This document shows positions 1 to 11,277 of a stretch of DNA of 64,000 nucleotides, piece after piece. The position numbers were made by a program, and so were the translations under genes. Location: NCBI GenBank assembly GCA_945859605.1, contig OX243814.1:21305026-21369025 (forward strand), in the 5' to 3' direction. This DNA comes from Lumbricus rubellus. Lineage: Eukaryota; Annelida; Clitellata; Crassiclitellata; Lumbricidae. The notes beneath the pieces were generated by a model that had not been told where the DNA came from, made no database searches, and was given only the letters and a program-made list of their open reading frames with translations. Within the stretch, counting starts at the first letter, position 1. Each line of letters begins with the position of its first letter.

Positions 1-236
1 CTCACTCACTCACTCACTCACACTCACTCACTCACTCACTCACTCATTCACTCACTCACTCACTCACTCACTCACTCACTCACTCACTCACTCACTCACT
101 CACTCATTCACTCACTCACTCACTCACTCACTCACTCACTCACTCACTCACTCACTCACTCACTCACTCACTCACTCACTCACTCACTCACTCACTCTCT
201 CTTGCTCACTCGCTCACTCATTCATTCGCTCACTCG
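1..236. repeat. (CTCA)n microsatellite
   Basis: Nearly pure tetranucleotide CTCA repeat that runs in from before the window, with a few CATT variants and a degenerate right edge after about 195. Confidence 0.98.
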
Positions 237-1629
237 TGCACACGTGTATTAACCCAGGAGGGACAGGTAGCATATGCAAACTTGGGGGCAAGTGAACCAT
301 GTCTCCGATTTTTTAAAACTCTCACACATTATTATTATGTCGCGCAAATAATCTGGAAGTTTGCTGGAAATTAATTGTGAAAGGTTAAGTAATAATCCGT
401 GTGTATTATTATCGTATTTAGAATTGCATGGCTTTTTAACGTGCAGTAAGTGCCAGTAACTGCACTGCAGTTGTATACAAAATGTGCAGTTCTAAATGGA
501 TTTGTGCAGTTGTAGAAGCATTTCTGTGCAGTTGAAACTAGTTGAAAAAGGTACTTGTCCTCCGATTGGAAGTAATTTACCAGGAAGAATGAGAAAGAAA
601 AGAAGGAGTTGTGCAGTACTAAAAATTCTTTAAAAACAGCCCTGAAGAATTGTGTTGCATTGTGTGAAGCCAAAGAAAGTTTGAGGAAGTCGATCGACCG
701 AATGAACCTTCAAACCTTAAACAAAGAGCAAGAAACCTTCAAAACAACTGGCAACATAAAGCTGTGCTTGACCGCAGCAGCCTTTCAAAACTTCTGCAAC
801 CACCATTGCCTTCCCGACTGTGCTCTAAATCCGACGCCTTCTTCCGCTCCTAGTTGCTAACACATAGACCTGCCTGGACATGTTTGTTGCAAGGGGCGGT
901 TGGTGAAAGGGCTTTCTACCGGTGGGAGATGCGAGATTGCTTCTAATCTTTTCGACTGGGTTTCATTATACATGATGTAGAAGTTTACACAGTTGCTGTG
1001 TATACACATTATGTGTGTATACCATTCTTTATACATGTACATTATCGTCTTTGTTGCAATCTGCTCATTGGGACTTGAGTTCTTTTTCCAGGGTCTGAGG
1101 CTGAAAGGTTCCAGGTTGAGAGGAGGCGGGGGTGGGGTGGGGTTGGGGTTGGGTGGGGTAGGCTGCAGCTGAGGTCGTCGTGTCAGACTCTTTGTGCTTG
1201 CAAGCTATACTTAATCTGCCGGCCAGATACCGTTCGAATGCTGCAACCAGTCTCCTCTGGAAAAGACTTCGTGATAAGATAATTACCTTGCATGGTTCCA
1301 CCAGCAGCAGCCGCGGGGGGAGAGTGCAACAGCAGCAGCAGTTGCTGGAGGGGTTTATTTGAAACCCTTGAAATGGAGCCATGTGCATGGGAGCAGGGAA
1401 AGTCTACGCTCAATTAGGACCCTTTATCAAACAGATCAAATGCTGTTTATTTAATTTCCAGGGCACATAATCTAGGTAACAATCTCTTGCTTTCAAGAAG
1501 ACAAATTTCTTGATAATTGTTTGACGAAAAGTTTTCTAATTGTCTGCGATTTAAAATCTACAGTTTCTTAAGTGCTCCAGTGCAACGTCAGGACTTCACT
1601 CCTGCAGACCGTTGTAGAGTATTTAATAT
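237..1629. other. Intergenic or intronic, no supported gene
   Basis: No gene can be supported here. An open stretch at 609-860 (+) lacks a proper ATG at its start and a recognisable family. An ATG-started ORF at 1388-1065 (-) has a Cys run from CTG repeats and a possible donor (GCAAG|GTAATT) near 1288, so a minus-strand first exon is possible but weak. Several 'tgtgcagtt' words cluster at 430-540. Confidence 0.5.
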
Positions 1630-1852
1630 ATGTATGTATGTATGTATGTGCACTTGTTATAGCGCCCCTTCAAGCTCTCTACTCAGAGGCGCTCCCGATG
1701 CAGAGCGGACACTGCATCGGAGTTTCACGCCGAAGCGCTGAGCAATTGTAAGTGAAGGACTTGCCCAAGGTCCTTACGCGGTTTGAGGGTGGATTCGAAC
1801 CTCGAACCTTCCGGCTCCAAGGCAATGACGCCACCACTACACCACCGCGCCC
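1630..1852 (-). mobile_element. tRNA-derived SINE, copy 1
   Basis: On the minus strand the element starts GGGCGCGGTGGTGTAGTGG. The pol III A box TGGTGTAGTGG is at 1844-1834 and the B box GGTTCGAATCC at 1801-1791. A tRNA-unrelated body follows with the words CCTTGGGCAAGTCCTTCAC and GCTTCGGCGTGAAACT, and the element ends in a (CATA)n tail at 1648-1630. The copy at 11381-11505 shares the head, boxes and body, so this is a repeat family and not a tRNA gene. Confidence 0.85.
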
Positions 1853-2323
1853 TACAAATATAAATCTAGGAACGTAATTGAGTGCAGCTAATAATTATTA
1901 TACAGTTGTAGCAAACTAATTAAATCGAATAATTCGAACTCATAAGATCCAGGGCATTGCTGTAAGACGGTTCTAATAGCTTTAGTCGATCCAAGTCTCC
2001 GGCCACTTTATGCTCTCTTGCTCTCTCTTGCTCTCTCTATCTCTGTCTGTATCTTCTGCCTGTCTGTGTGTCTGTCTGTGTGTCTTGGAGGGGCTAATGC
2101 CTTCTTAGGGGGCTAAACCCGGAAAAGATACCATTTTCATGGCAAAAAAGCTAAATCTGAGCCTTCTTGGGGGGCTTAGATCCCTCTAGCCCCTGATAAA
2201 CTCCGCCCATGGAGAAGACCATGTCGCAGGATCATAGATCTAATCATATATAGGCAGCTCAAGTGTTTCAGAAGAAGGGAGAGGCAGACAGAAAGAAATA
2301 CCGAGAGACAGACTGTATCAATG
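1853..2323. other. Non-coding spacer with CT/GT-rich tract
   Basis: Holds a CTCT/TGTCTG-rich tract at about 2010-2090 and a short duplicated phrase (the GCCTTCTTAGGGGGCTAA type at 2098 and 2161). No gene is supported. Confidence 0.5.
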
Positions 2324-2900
2324 TATCATCGTCGTATATCATCGTCGTATATCATCGTCGTATATCATCGTCGTATATCATCGTCGTATATCATCGTCGT
2401 ATATCATCGTCGTATATCATCGTCGTATATCATCGTCGTGTATCATCGTCGTATATCATCGTCGTGTATCATCGTCGTATATCATCGTCGTATATCATCG
2501 TCGTATATCATCGTCGTATATCATCGTCGTATATCATCGTCGTATATCATCGTCGTGTATCATCGTCGTATATCATCGTCGTATATCATCGTCGTGTATC
2601 ATCGTCGTATATCATCGTCGTATATCATCGTCGTATATCATCGTCGTATATCATCGTCGTATATCATCGTCGTATATCATCGTCGTATATCATCGTCGTA
2701 TATCATCGTCGTATATCATCGTCGTATATCATCGTCGTATATCATCGTCGTATATCATCGTCGTATATCATCGTCGTATATCATCGTCGTATATCATCGT
2801 CGTATATCATCGTCGTATATCATCGTCGTATATCATCGTCGTATATCATCGTCGTGTATCATCGTCGTGTATCATCGTCGTATATCATCGTCGTGTATCA
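2324..2900. repeat. 13-bp minisatellite, about 44 units
   Basis: Head-to-tail copies of the 13-bp unit TATCATCGTCGTA with occasional A-to-G variants (GTGTATC). Because 13 is not a multiple of 3, each frame cycles through all three readings of the unit. None contains a stop, so long meaningless ORFs appear in the array. It is not coding in my view. Confidence 0.97.
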
Positions 2901-3882
2901 TGGCTGTGCATTCGTGCATCTGTCTGTTTTGCTTCTTTCGTAGTCTCTGCTTTCCTGTCTCGCTCGAGACTGACCATCGTCGTGATGCACTTAATTCATT
3001 GTCTCATAACTCTAAAATCATAACAATGGCCAAAGAGATCATTGCATGAATAAAACAACGCCTCCAGCATAGCACATCGTCCCTTACCCCTCACTGCCCT
3101 CAGTGTCGGCCGTCGTCGTCGTCGTCGTCTCCATGGATGATGATGATGATGATGATCAATGATTCAACGATGACTGAGAGAGAGAGACAGAGAAACAGAG
3201 ATACAGAGAGAGACAGAGACAAAGACACAGAGACTGAGACAGAGAGAAGGGGAAGAAGGGGATTCAGTTGACTGCGGTTTGGTTGGGTTTCTTTCTTTAA
3301 CTGTCAGCTTTTCACTTTAGACCCACAATTATTTTCCAATCTGAGAACAACACATCGTCTGTGTTATATATATATATATATATAATATACATATGCATAT
3401 ATAATATATATAATATATATATAATATATATGTAATATATATATATAATATATATATATATAGGCATAGAACTCAGACGAACGTTGCCGTTTGGTGTAGA
3501 TGTGGTCTTTGGGGAAGGAGGGAGGGGAGGCTATCTGTGCGCATTTCCTAAGCGTCTCTGTCTCTGTCTCTGTATGTCACACAGAGAAACAACACGCGTA
3601 CAAATTAAAACCTGGACCACCTCTATCAACATCCAGGGTTTCGATGGTCATCCACCCCACACCCCACACCCCACACCCCCCCCCCCCCTTATCGCTCGCC
3701 ATCATTATCAGACGACGCTGAAACGGATATCCGGTGGTTGTAAGCTTACATTACATTTGTTGGATCTACTGACCACTGTTGAGTCCTGCAGTGCTGTAGT
3801 CAACACTCTCTGCTGGGTCTCCTCCTTAAACACGTGTCAAGCACCGGATGTGCATGCGTAGTATGTGTATATTGTTTATTCT
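2901..3882. other. Non-coding spacer with simple repeats
   Basis: Contains (GTC)n then (GAT)n at 3108-3156, a GA-rich purine tract at 3176-3260, an AT-dinucleotide tract at 3363-3465, and a C run with CACCCCA repeats at about 3650-3690. The ORFs across 3484-3861 have no recognisable family and no splice support. Confidence 0.6.
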
Positions 3883-4043
<161 letters not shown>

Positions 4044-4297
4044 CAGGGTGGCCCAAAAAAAGTGATAACACATCGTATAATGTACTATAATTAGTTAAAA
4101 TCTGTTTAGACTATATCCATAATAGCTGAAAAAGTTCACTAATTTACTTACTTATGAGTCGGGTGAGGTGGATAATTTACATATGGTATGAAATTTCAGC
4201 CATTTTCCCATCGACCTACCAAAAGTTATTAAGATTGGTTGAAATTTGACGAAGTTCTGACAAAAACAATTTTGCACAGTTTTTTTGAGACACGGTG
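4044..4297. mobile_element. Mariner-like MITE (degenerate)
   Basis: The left end reads CAGGGTGGCCCAAAAAAAGT and the right end, reversed, reads CACCGTGTCTCAAAAAAACT. This is an imperfect terminal inverted repeat, flanked on both sides by TA (4042-4043 and 4298-4299). The CAGGGTGG...CAAAAAA terminus is like that of the full mariner element at 41689-43099. It is about 254 bp long and has no transposase. Confidence 0.6.
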
Positions 4298-4299
4298 TA

Positions 4300-5676
4300 G
4301 GTCTATTCATCTGCATTTGAATTCCTATTCTTCTGTCCAAATGTTAGCTTACTCGGACATGCATGTCGCTTCACAATAGTCTACTTCATCAGTATACTAT
4401 AATTATATCTGCATTGCAAGGCTTCTCAAATCAGTCCTCCATAATGATCAACGTATACAGGATCGGTGGGGAGGGGGAGGGAGAGGAGGGGAGAGGAGGG
4501 GGGAAAGGAGGGGGAGGGAGAGGAGGGGAGGGAGAGGCTCTGTCATGGGCGCTGCTGACCCACGTCGTCCATGGCTGACCAGTGACCAAAGCACATTTAT
4601 GTACGAATCGGACGAGAGGTCAATGCATTCAGTGCATTCAGTGCATTCTGCAGTCAACGATGCGTTCGTTAAGAATGACAGATTGTAGAGATTTATCCAC
4701 CACAGACCGTCGCCAGAACCATTAGCATTGTCAGAGGAGGAGGAGGACGACGACGAGGAGGATAGGAGGAGAGGAGGAGGAGAGGAGGAGAAGAAAGAGA
4801 GACTGTGGAGAGGTTATCTTGTCTCCCTACGTGGACCAGTAGACCCCAAGGTCGTCAGTTGAACGGCGCTGAAGCATATCGGTTCCCAGGGTAGCACTGC
4901 AGCAGCACATGAAGTTCTTAATCCAGTATTATACTGTCAGGTTCTCAACGACTCTAAGATCATCATCAGATTATTATTTTCTATTGATATATTCTGTCTA
5001 CCATATTTTGGTCTATGAACTGCAGATCACTTCTCTCCAATTCTCGCTATTTCTATACGTAGTCAATTCATCGAAACCTATACTTGAATGTGTCATCATA
5101 CAATTAGACAATTAGACAATTAGGCAATTAGGCCAAAGCAACATCTCAAAGTAACTTAAGTAAGTAAGCTAATGAGCCTGTAAGTAAGTTTTCTTCTTCA
5201 TTGACCAATAGCTGATCGCACTTTGGCACAAATGTCTGCTGAGGCGTACGGCAACCCCCGACCTGGGTGTTATGTTATTTTCTTCCTCTTTCTCTTTCCC
5301 CTCTTCCTTCTTCTCCTCCTCCTCTTCCTGCTCCTCCTGCTCCTGCTCCTGCTCCTCCTCATCCTCCTTCCTCTTCTTCTTGTGGCTAATATAAGTCAGC
5401 ATTAATTTTCATCGGGCATCGATTTAATTAGCTTTGGACTTTGTTGCACCCGTCCGTCGTTCCTCCTCGGCTGCTGCTGCTGAGGGGAAGCAATCGTTAT
5501 CGAATGGGTTGGTGTAGGGGTAGAGGCAGGGAGAGGGTTAGATTGGGTGCCATATGAATCATTGAAGACTGTACTCTCAAATCTCTCAATTCGGTTCAGT
5601 TGGAAGTGGCGAATATAGACAGACATAGCTTATGCAGTAAACAAAATATATCAGCGATGAAAGGCAGTGTGAGAGA

Positions 5677-5707
<31 letters not shown>

Positions 5708-6009
5708 GACACGCACCCACACACGGATAGCCGCACAACTGATAAAGATTATAATCTCAGATCGACCGGAAGTTTGAATCTCACGTTACTTGTTTTTCAG
5801 ATTACATATTCGCTGAACTTTAACCTCTGACATCCGGGTCTTATAATAACTTTTTTTATCATGATTTCTTGCGTATTGTTGCTGCGGTTGTGTCTGTGTG
5901 TCTGTCTGACGTGTCTATCAGATCCGACCACAGCAAATTAATAATATAGGACTAGTCATAATATTTATCATACTTTGATCCATCTAGCATCAATATATAT
6001 ATATATATG

Positions 6010-6041
<32 letters not shown>

Positions 6042-6300
6042 TGTATAGGCTACACATAGGCTACGTGTACAAGTAGACTACATGTATGGTAAACACTGGA
6101 CCGTATAGAGGCCGTTTGTATTGTGAGTGGTGTGTGAGTGGTGTGTATGTGTCTGTGTCTGTTGCTGCGGTTGTGTGTCTGTCTGACATGTTTGGGTGCT
6201 GGATGTCTTTTGAAATTATAGTCTGGCAGTCTCTTATAAGGCTGGCAACCACACAATGAATGCCACCCAAACGTTGTCTGACCTAAGCAACTTGCCAAGT
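4300..6300. other. Non-coding spacer with simple repeats
   Basis: Purine-rich GGA tracts lie at 4466-4538 and 4733-4800, a pyrimidine tract at 5277-5385, (CAGA)n at 5672-5706 and an AT tract at 5994-6042. A 'GTTGCTGCGGTTGTGTSTCTGTCTGAC' phrase occurs twice (5878 and 6160). No exon is supported, although an exon of the gene ending at 7781 could lie in or beside the gap. Confidence 0.5.
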
Positions 6301-6500
6301 NNNNNNNNNNNNNNNNNNNNNNNNNNNNNNNNNNNNNNNNNNNNNNNNNNNNNNNNNNNNNNNNNNNNNNNNNNNNNNNNNNNNNNNNNNNNNNNNNNNN
6401 NNNNNNNNNNNNNNNNNNNNNNNNNNNNNNNNNNNNNNNNNNNNNNNNNNNNNNNNNNNNNNNNNNNNNNNNNNNNNNNNNNNNNNNNNNNNNNNNNNNN
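6301..6500. other. Assembly gap (200 N)
   Basis: Run of N. Any exon of the gene continuing at 6519 may be missing here. Confidence 1.
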
Positions 6501-6518
6501 TTATAGTTTCACCTGCAG

Positions 6519-6581
6519 TTGTACTCATCTTGGTATACGACTCATCGTCCATTTGCTTTCGTTTGCTTGTGTTGCCCGATG
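6519..6581 (+). CDS. Internal exon (penultimate) of an unidentified gene
   Basis: A pyrimidine-containing acceptor TTTCACCTGCAG precedes 63 bases, which end at the donor ATG|GTAAGA. In the only frame that joins to the exon at 7021 (both junctions phase 1), the segment reads VLILVYDSSSICFRLLVLPD, with no stop and strongly hydrophobic. It could be part of a membrane segment. The join is inferred; there is no transcript evidence, and the upstream exon falls in or before the N gap. Confidence 0.4.
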
Positions 6582-6764
6582 GTAAGACTTCCATACTGGT
6601 ATTTACTTACTGTACTTGTTAGTACAGTTTCCTTTATTGCAATAAGTTACTCTCTTCAGTATACAGAAATTCCTTGTCAATACCCAGTGGCTGTAGATCT
6701 ATTTGCTCACAACACAACACGGTATCAACACCATTGTCTGCATGGCTGTTTCCCTTCACTGCAT

Positions 6765-6987
6765 TGTCATGCATTGTCATCAATTCATCGTGACTATTGT
6801 CATCAATTCATCGTGACTATTGTCATCAATTCATCGTGACTATTGTCATCAATTCATCGTGATTATTGTCATCAATTCATCGTGACTATTGTCATCAATT
6901 CATCGTGATTATTGTCATCAATTCATCGTGACTATTGTCATCAATTCATCGTGACTATTGTCATCAATTTATCGTGACTATTGTCTT
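6765..6987. repeat. 23-bp minisatellite, about 9 units
   Basis: Tandem unit ATTGTCATCAATTCATCGTGACT with single-base variants, lying in the inferred intron between exons 6519-6581 and 7021-7781. Confidence 0.93.
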
Positions 6988-7020
6988 AAATGATCTGACA
7001 ATGACTGTCGCTTGTTGCAG

Positions 7021-7781
7021 ATGAGACATCTCCTCGAGCGACGTCGACCATTGTTACGGATGCTGCTGCTGCTGATCCATCATCTTCATCCCCCGCATCC
7101 TCAGCAGCAGCAGCAGCAGCAGCAGCAGGCTCTTCATCTCTGACTACAACGATCGTCGTCGATCGATCTGTTCGTCATCTCGAGGCTCAGCTCTTCCACA
7201 ACGAACGACGAAAAGCTTTCCTTCGATGGTTGTTTGGATCATCAGCCGCAGCTGATCGACTCTTCAGCTCCAACGATTATCTGGAGGAGAGACACCGACG
7301 ACGATTCCTCCTTCTCCTCGATGGTGGTTCATCTGGAGGAGGAGGGTCCGGAGGAGGGAGACGAGGCCGACGACCGACGGACACCGTTCCACTCCAACCA
7401 TATCCTGGAATGATATCCACTCGAAGAACGGATCACGACAGGTCGATCCAGCAGCCATCCATGACATATGAGGATGGGGAGGAGGAGGAGGAGGAGGAAG
7501 ATGTGGTTGCAGTGGCTGCGACTGCTGCTGCTGCAGATGATGGAGATGGAGATGAAGATGAAGATGGAGGCGGAGGAGACACAGAAGATACAGAAGAGAA
7601 TGGTGATGATGGCGATGATGATGATGGCGATGATGGCAATGGGATGGATTGCATTGCAATGCCAACGTCATCAGATGAATTAGTTGTTCTTCCGACGAAT
7701 GAACAATCAACGAACCAATCAACGAACCAATCAACGAACCAATCAACGAAATCTCTGCTTATAACAACAGATCAATTATAG
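7021..7781 (+). CDS. 3'-terminal coding exon, unidentified protein with acidic, low-complexity C-terminus
   Basis: An acceptor CGCTTGTTGCAG at 7009-7020 opens a 761-base reading frame entered in phase 1 that ends at TAG 7779-7781, giving about 252 residues. In order it shows an Ala/Ser-rich stretch with a poly-Ala run, a conserved-looking basic/hydrophobic block (RHLEAQLFHNERRKAFLRWL), a second block rich in Arg and Leu (EERHRRRFLLLLD), a Gly-rich linker, a poly-Glu run, a long Asp/Glu/Gly region and four STNQ repeats. Several of these runs come from trinucleotide repeats. I do not recognise the family. The ordered block suggests a cytoplasmic tail after the hydrophobic exon at 6519, but that is inference. 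Confidence 0.5.
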
Positions 7782-8097
7782 ATCATTGATCATTGATCAT
7801 GAATAATAGAGTCCGACGATTGATCCTCTGTCTCTCTGTCTCTCTGTGTTTTTCTGTCTGTCTCTGTCTCTTTCTCTGTAGGTCTATGTATCTCTCTCTA
7901 TGATTTACTGATAATTGCCCCATGATATCAAAACAAATTCTTTAATTATTATATCATTACCGCTTATAATGATATAAGTTTCACTAACATATATTTTAGT
8001 TGCTGGTAAAAGAATTATTATTCTCGCATTAATTTTTTGCTGCCAGCATCAAGCAAATAAACAATGGAAGAATTCTTCAATGGCTAGAACACCCGCT
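7782..8097. other. Probable 3' UTR, AT-rich
   Basis: AT-rich sequence after the stop codon with repeated ATGATTGATC words and a CT-rich run. It includes the poly(A) signal listed separately. Confidence 0.4.
8056..8061 (+). terminator. Candidate poly(A) signal AATAAA
   Basis: Canonical AATAAA about 275 bases after the stop codon at 7781, in the right orientation for the gene ending there. Confidence 0.4.
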
Positions 8098-8130
8098 GCT
8101 GCTGCTGCTGCTGCTGCATGTACGTACGTG

Positions 8131-8196
<66 letters not shown>

Positions 8197-8237
8197 GCCT
8201 ATCAACTTACATTTGGCTCCGTAGCATAGACTGGTGC

Positions 8238-8270
<33 letters not shown>

Positions 8271-8275
8271 TGCTT
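8098..8275. repeat. (GCT)n, (GT)n and (GCT/GGT)n microsatellites
   Basis: (GCT)n at 8098-8116, (TG)n at 8133-8195 and (GCT)n with GGT interruptions at 8234-8273. The ORFs across them are artefacts. Confidence 0.95.
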
Positions 8276-8978
8276 TTCGCCCACGTCATTGCATGTAGCA
8301 TTCTCCACATCCTCCGCTGTGCTTCGTGTCTGCAATCTTCTTGGTTCGTTATCGTGTTATGTGAAGTTGTGAACGTACAAGAAGGTCTCTCGATTTTTCT
8401 CTCCACTTAAGCTGCAGACCAATTTAGACTGGCGTTGAAAAGAACTACAAGAAGAGAGAGAGGCAGACAGACAGATAGACAGAGAGAGGCAGACAGACAG
8501 ACAGACAGAGAGACCGCTACAAGGAGTCCTCTTCCTTTCTCGACGAATGTCGGTAGAATTATTATCGCACGTGGAGCCAAAGATTTTGTTACTGATTTAT
8601 CGATTCTATGCAACAACGGCTTTACTTCTGTTTTCTTATAGTTTTAACCCTTGAAGACTCGACGTTGCTGCTTCTGATAACGCATCTAGTACAGTGTGTC
8701 CTTGTTGTATAAGTGTTGTACAGTGTTGCTGCAGATCTAAGTCTTACATTTGACTCTGTAGACATTCGCGATGCTTTGTACTCTTCTAAGCAGATACTTT
8801 ACTTTAGAAGGAAGTTCTTAAGTAGATATTTACAACTGCAAAGCAATCGTATGTTCTGATCGAGAATGTTTTGTTCGGTTAAGCGTATAAATAAATCAAT
8901 CGAATCATTTTACAATTTTCTTAGGTAATTTTTGTCTTGACAATTATTTGCATGAAACGATTACTGACTGCAGCGCTC
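8276..8978. other. Non-coding spacer
   Basis: Contains a CAGA-rich tract at 8457-8515; nothing else is recognised. Confidence 0.5.
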
Positions 8979-9035
8979 GTGAATAAGCCGGTGCCCCGCG
9001 CTTGGCTTTTTAGAGGCGCTTTAGAAATCAGGAGT
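8979..9035 (+). repeat. Dispersed repeat, copy 1 of 2 in window
   Basis: CTCGTGAATAAGC, then GCGCTTGGCTTT, then AGCGCTTTAGAAAT or GGCGCTTTAGAAAT, are shared in order with 59353-59408. It may be the 3' part of a LINE or SINE; the family is unknown. Confidence 0.65.
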
Positions 9036-9919
9036 TTACGATTACGTTTACGATTACTTATGACTGCTTTGCTACAGTTGCCTTCGCAAAACGACGCTTA
9101 CACTCGACGTTAAATAAAAAGGAAACTTTTGTCTGATGATTGTTCACATTTGATAAATTAAGAGAGGAGATCAAACCGCTAAGTTAAAACAAGAGAATGC
9201 GACTTATCTGACGTATCGTATAATATGGCATGTGTATTTTTAGAAACATGCGAATTAAAGAAAGCACGTGACATGCTAGTTTGTGTCACATGATTCTTCC
9301 TGTCACTTGTTCATTTGTCACAGCATCGACTGTTGTCTTGCATGCTCCTATAAATGAGTTAGACCTATCGCTTATATATCTGTTGTCACTCTGTCTTCCT
9401 TCACAGAAAGGTTCAAAACTTCTTCTACTGAGAAATCTTCTTCTAATCTAATGAAAGTCTCTTGGAGCGATGATGTCTATATCCCACAGGTCGTTTGATC
9501 TTTCATATTTTGTGTCACCAGATCAACTGAGATAGTTGTCACAATTATTTATTTTAGGGGAATATAATTTATATTTTTTAGAGCTGCATCGCCTACAATC
9601 GATATGATAGTCAGTCATCGCTTTGTATTTTTTAAAATTCTCTCTTCTGTTGCCAGATGCGATGAATCTTCTGAATTGAAGATGTCAGCTTATTCTAATT
9701 ATAACGACGGCACGAAGTGAAGTTGTCTTTGCAACCATATGCCTACATGTACATGTACATGTATATTTGTTGCCAACGCAATAAATTCAATTAACAAACT
9801 CTTATTTTATGTCAGTGTTGTTGTCGTTCATTCTGCATGCACAAGAAATGACGGTCAGATACATGTAGGCCTACGTAGACCTATATATAATGTGCTCCCT
9901 CACCCTCTCCCTCTCGCTC

Positions 9920-9959
<40 letters not shown>

Positions 9960-10867
9960 TCTCTCTCTCACTCTCTCTCTCTCTCGACTGCCGGGGATTG
10001 CTTCCCGCAACCATGTCAAAGTTCGACTCAGCCTCCCATTCGGCAGGTGGCGCTGGTGAAGTGAGTGTTGGGACGTGGTAGACGCCTTGCATGGCTGCCA
10101 AACAGTTAATTAATCGAATCTTCTTACAACTTGTGGCCATGCGTTTCTTCATGCTGTAAATTGTGATCATAATATACACAGCATGCGGTGTGCCAGTTGT
10201 GCCAGTTTAATCAGTTTAAAATGAAACGAAGAACATTTAAGAGATGTTGGAGTGTACACGTGTTCATATAATATCCTGATGTACATTCATTGCACAAAAA
10301 TCGTTGCAGTGAATGTCATTGCACAATGCACAATCTATAATAATAATATGCTCATTCGATTAACCCAACGTCATCATTTATGGCAATACTGCTGGCTAAT
10401 AATAATATTATACAATATACATGCTGCTGCAGTATATTAATCAGTCTGTGTGATCTCTTGCGTGCTTATAAAATGACCTTTTATAGCACTGACCAACGTA
10501 TACGTCGTCCATCCCGAGTTTGCTTCATTTGCTAAAAGATCATTTTAAATTCGTTATACTAAGGCAAATGATGATCAATGGTTGCATCAATGATTTCATC
10601 AATCAAAACCAAATGAAAGTGATTGGAGTTGAGCAGCGATTGGTTGAAATTCCGTTTGGAAAATTAAAATGCATAGAGATACTCAACTGCTTCCACAGGA
10701 ATCGACCTTACCTTAGACCTTAGTCCCTCCCGTGCTGTGCGCACATTGGGCGATACAGGTCCTCCATTATCCTCTGTCCCGAATCGACCACATAAATTAA
10801 TTATAGGATCTTGACGATCTACGTCAATAATAATAATATTACGGCAGTCAAGTGATATTTCATGAGA
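9036..10867. other. Intergenic spacer, no supported gene
   Basis: Holds a CACGTGAC E-box near 9265 and a TATAAAT word near 9350 followed by short ORFs only, and a (CT)n tract at 9899-9985. Just after that tract, at 10012, is an ATG with a possible GTGAGT donor. No family is recognisable, so none of these is called a gene. Confidence 0.45.
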
Positions 10868-11052
10868 AGAAGAGAGGGATAGGAGGAGGAGGAGGAGGAG
10901 GAGGAGGAGGAGCAGGAGGAGGAGTAGGAAAATAGGAAGAGGAGGAGGATAGTAGGAGGAGAGGAGAAGAAGGAGAAGGAGGATAGGAGGAGAGGAGGAG
11001 CCGAGGAGGAGGAGGATAGGAGAAGAAGGAGGAAGAGGAGGAGGAAGGCATT
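10868..11052. repeat. (GGA)n purine tract
   Basis: Imperfect GGA/GGAGAA repeats lying directly downstream (minus strand) of the stop codon of the Ly6 gene, so probably within its 3' UTR. Confidence 0.9.
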
Positions 11053-11056
11053 GTTG

Positions 11057-11277
11057 TCATCGTTTCTTTGTCGGTCGCGATCTGTTTGTGTTGCAGAGGT
11101 CGTTATTGCAGAAGCAGACTGTAACAGGTAATCCATTAGCATTCGTAATGTAACAGCATTGCTGTTGATATGGAAAGAACGTGAGATGGTGGATCTGACT
11201 GTACTGTCTGCATTGATCATCAGATTGGAATTCGAGCGTTCCTTCTGTGTCGCATGCGCGGTAGATGACCACGACAC
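11057..11277 (-). CDS. Ly6 gene exon 5: second half of domain 4 and stop
   Basis: Acceptor AATGATTGACAG|GTGTCG, entered in phase 1. It carries RAC...DQCRQYS...QQCCY...VCFCNNDLCN, then the ten-residue tail TNRSRPTKKR and TGA at 11059-11057. The other modules continue after the same RxRP motif into a linker; here the frame simply stops, so this looks like the true C-terminus. Confidence 0.82.

Noticed and set aside
1790..1852. A tRNA gene suggested by good A and B boxes
   Set aside because: The region between the boxes cannot form a proper tRNA, and a second copy with the same unrelated body shows it is a SINE.
2263..3049. Two ORFs of over 220 codons with an SSSYIIVVYHRRI repeat
   Set aside because: They are the 13-bp minisatellite read in cycling frames, with no splice or start support.
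9346..9500. Promoter from TATAAAT near 9350 with an E-box upstream
   Set aside because: Only tiny ORFs follow and no strong splice donor was found; AT-rich DNA gives such words by chance.
10012..10059. First coding exon (ATGTCAAAGTTCGACTCAGC to a GTGAGT donor)
   Set aside because: Directly follows a CT repeat, is very short, has no partner exon, and reads like a fragment of a dispersed repeat.
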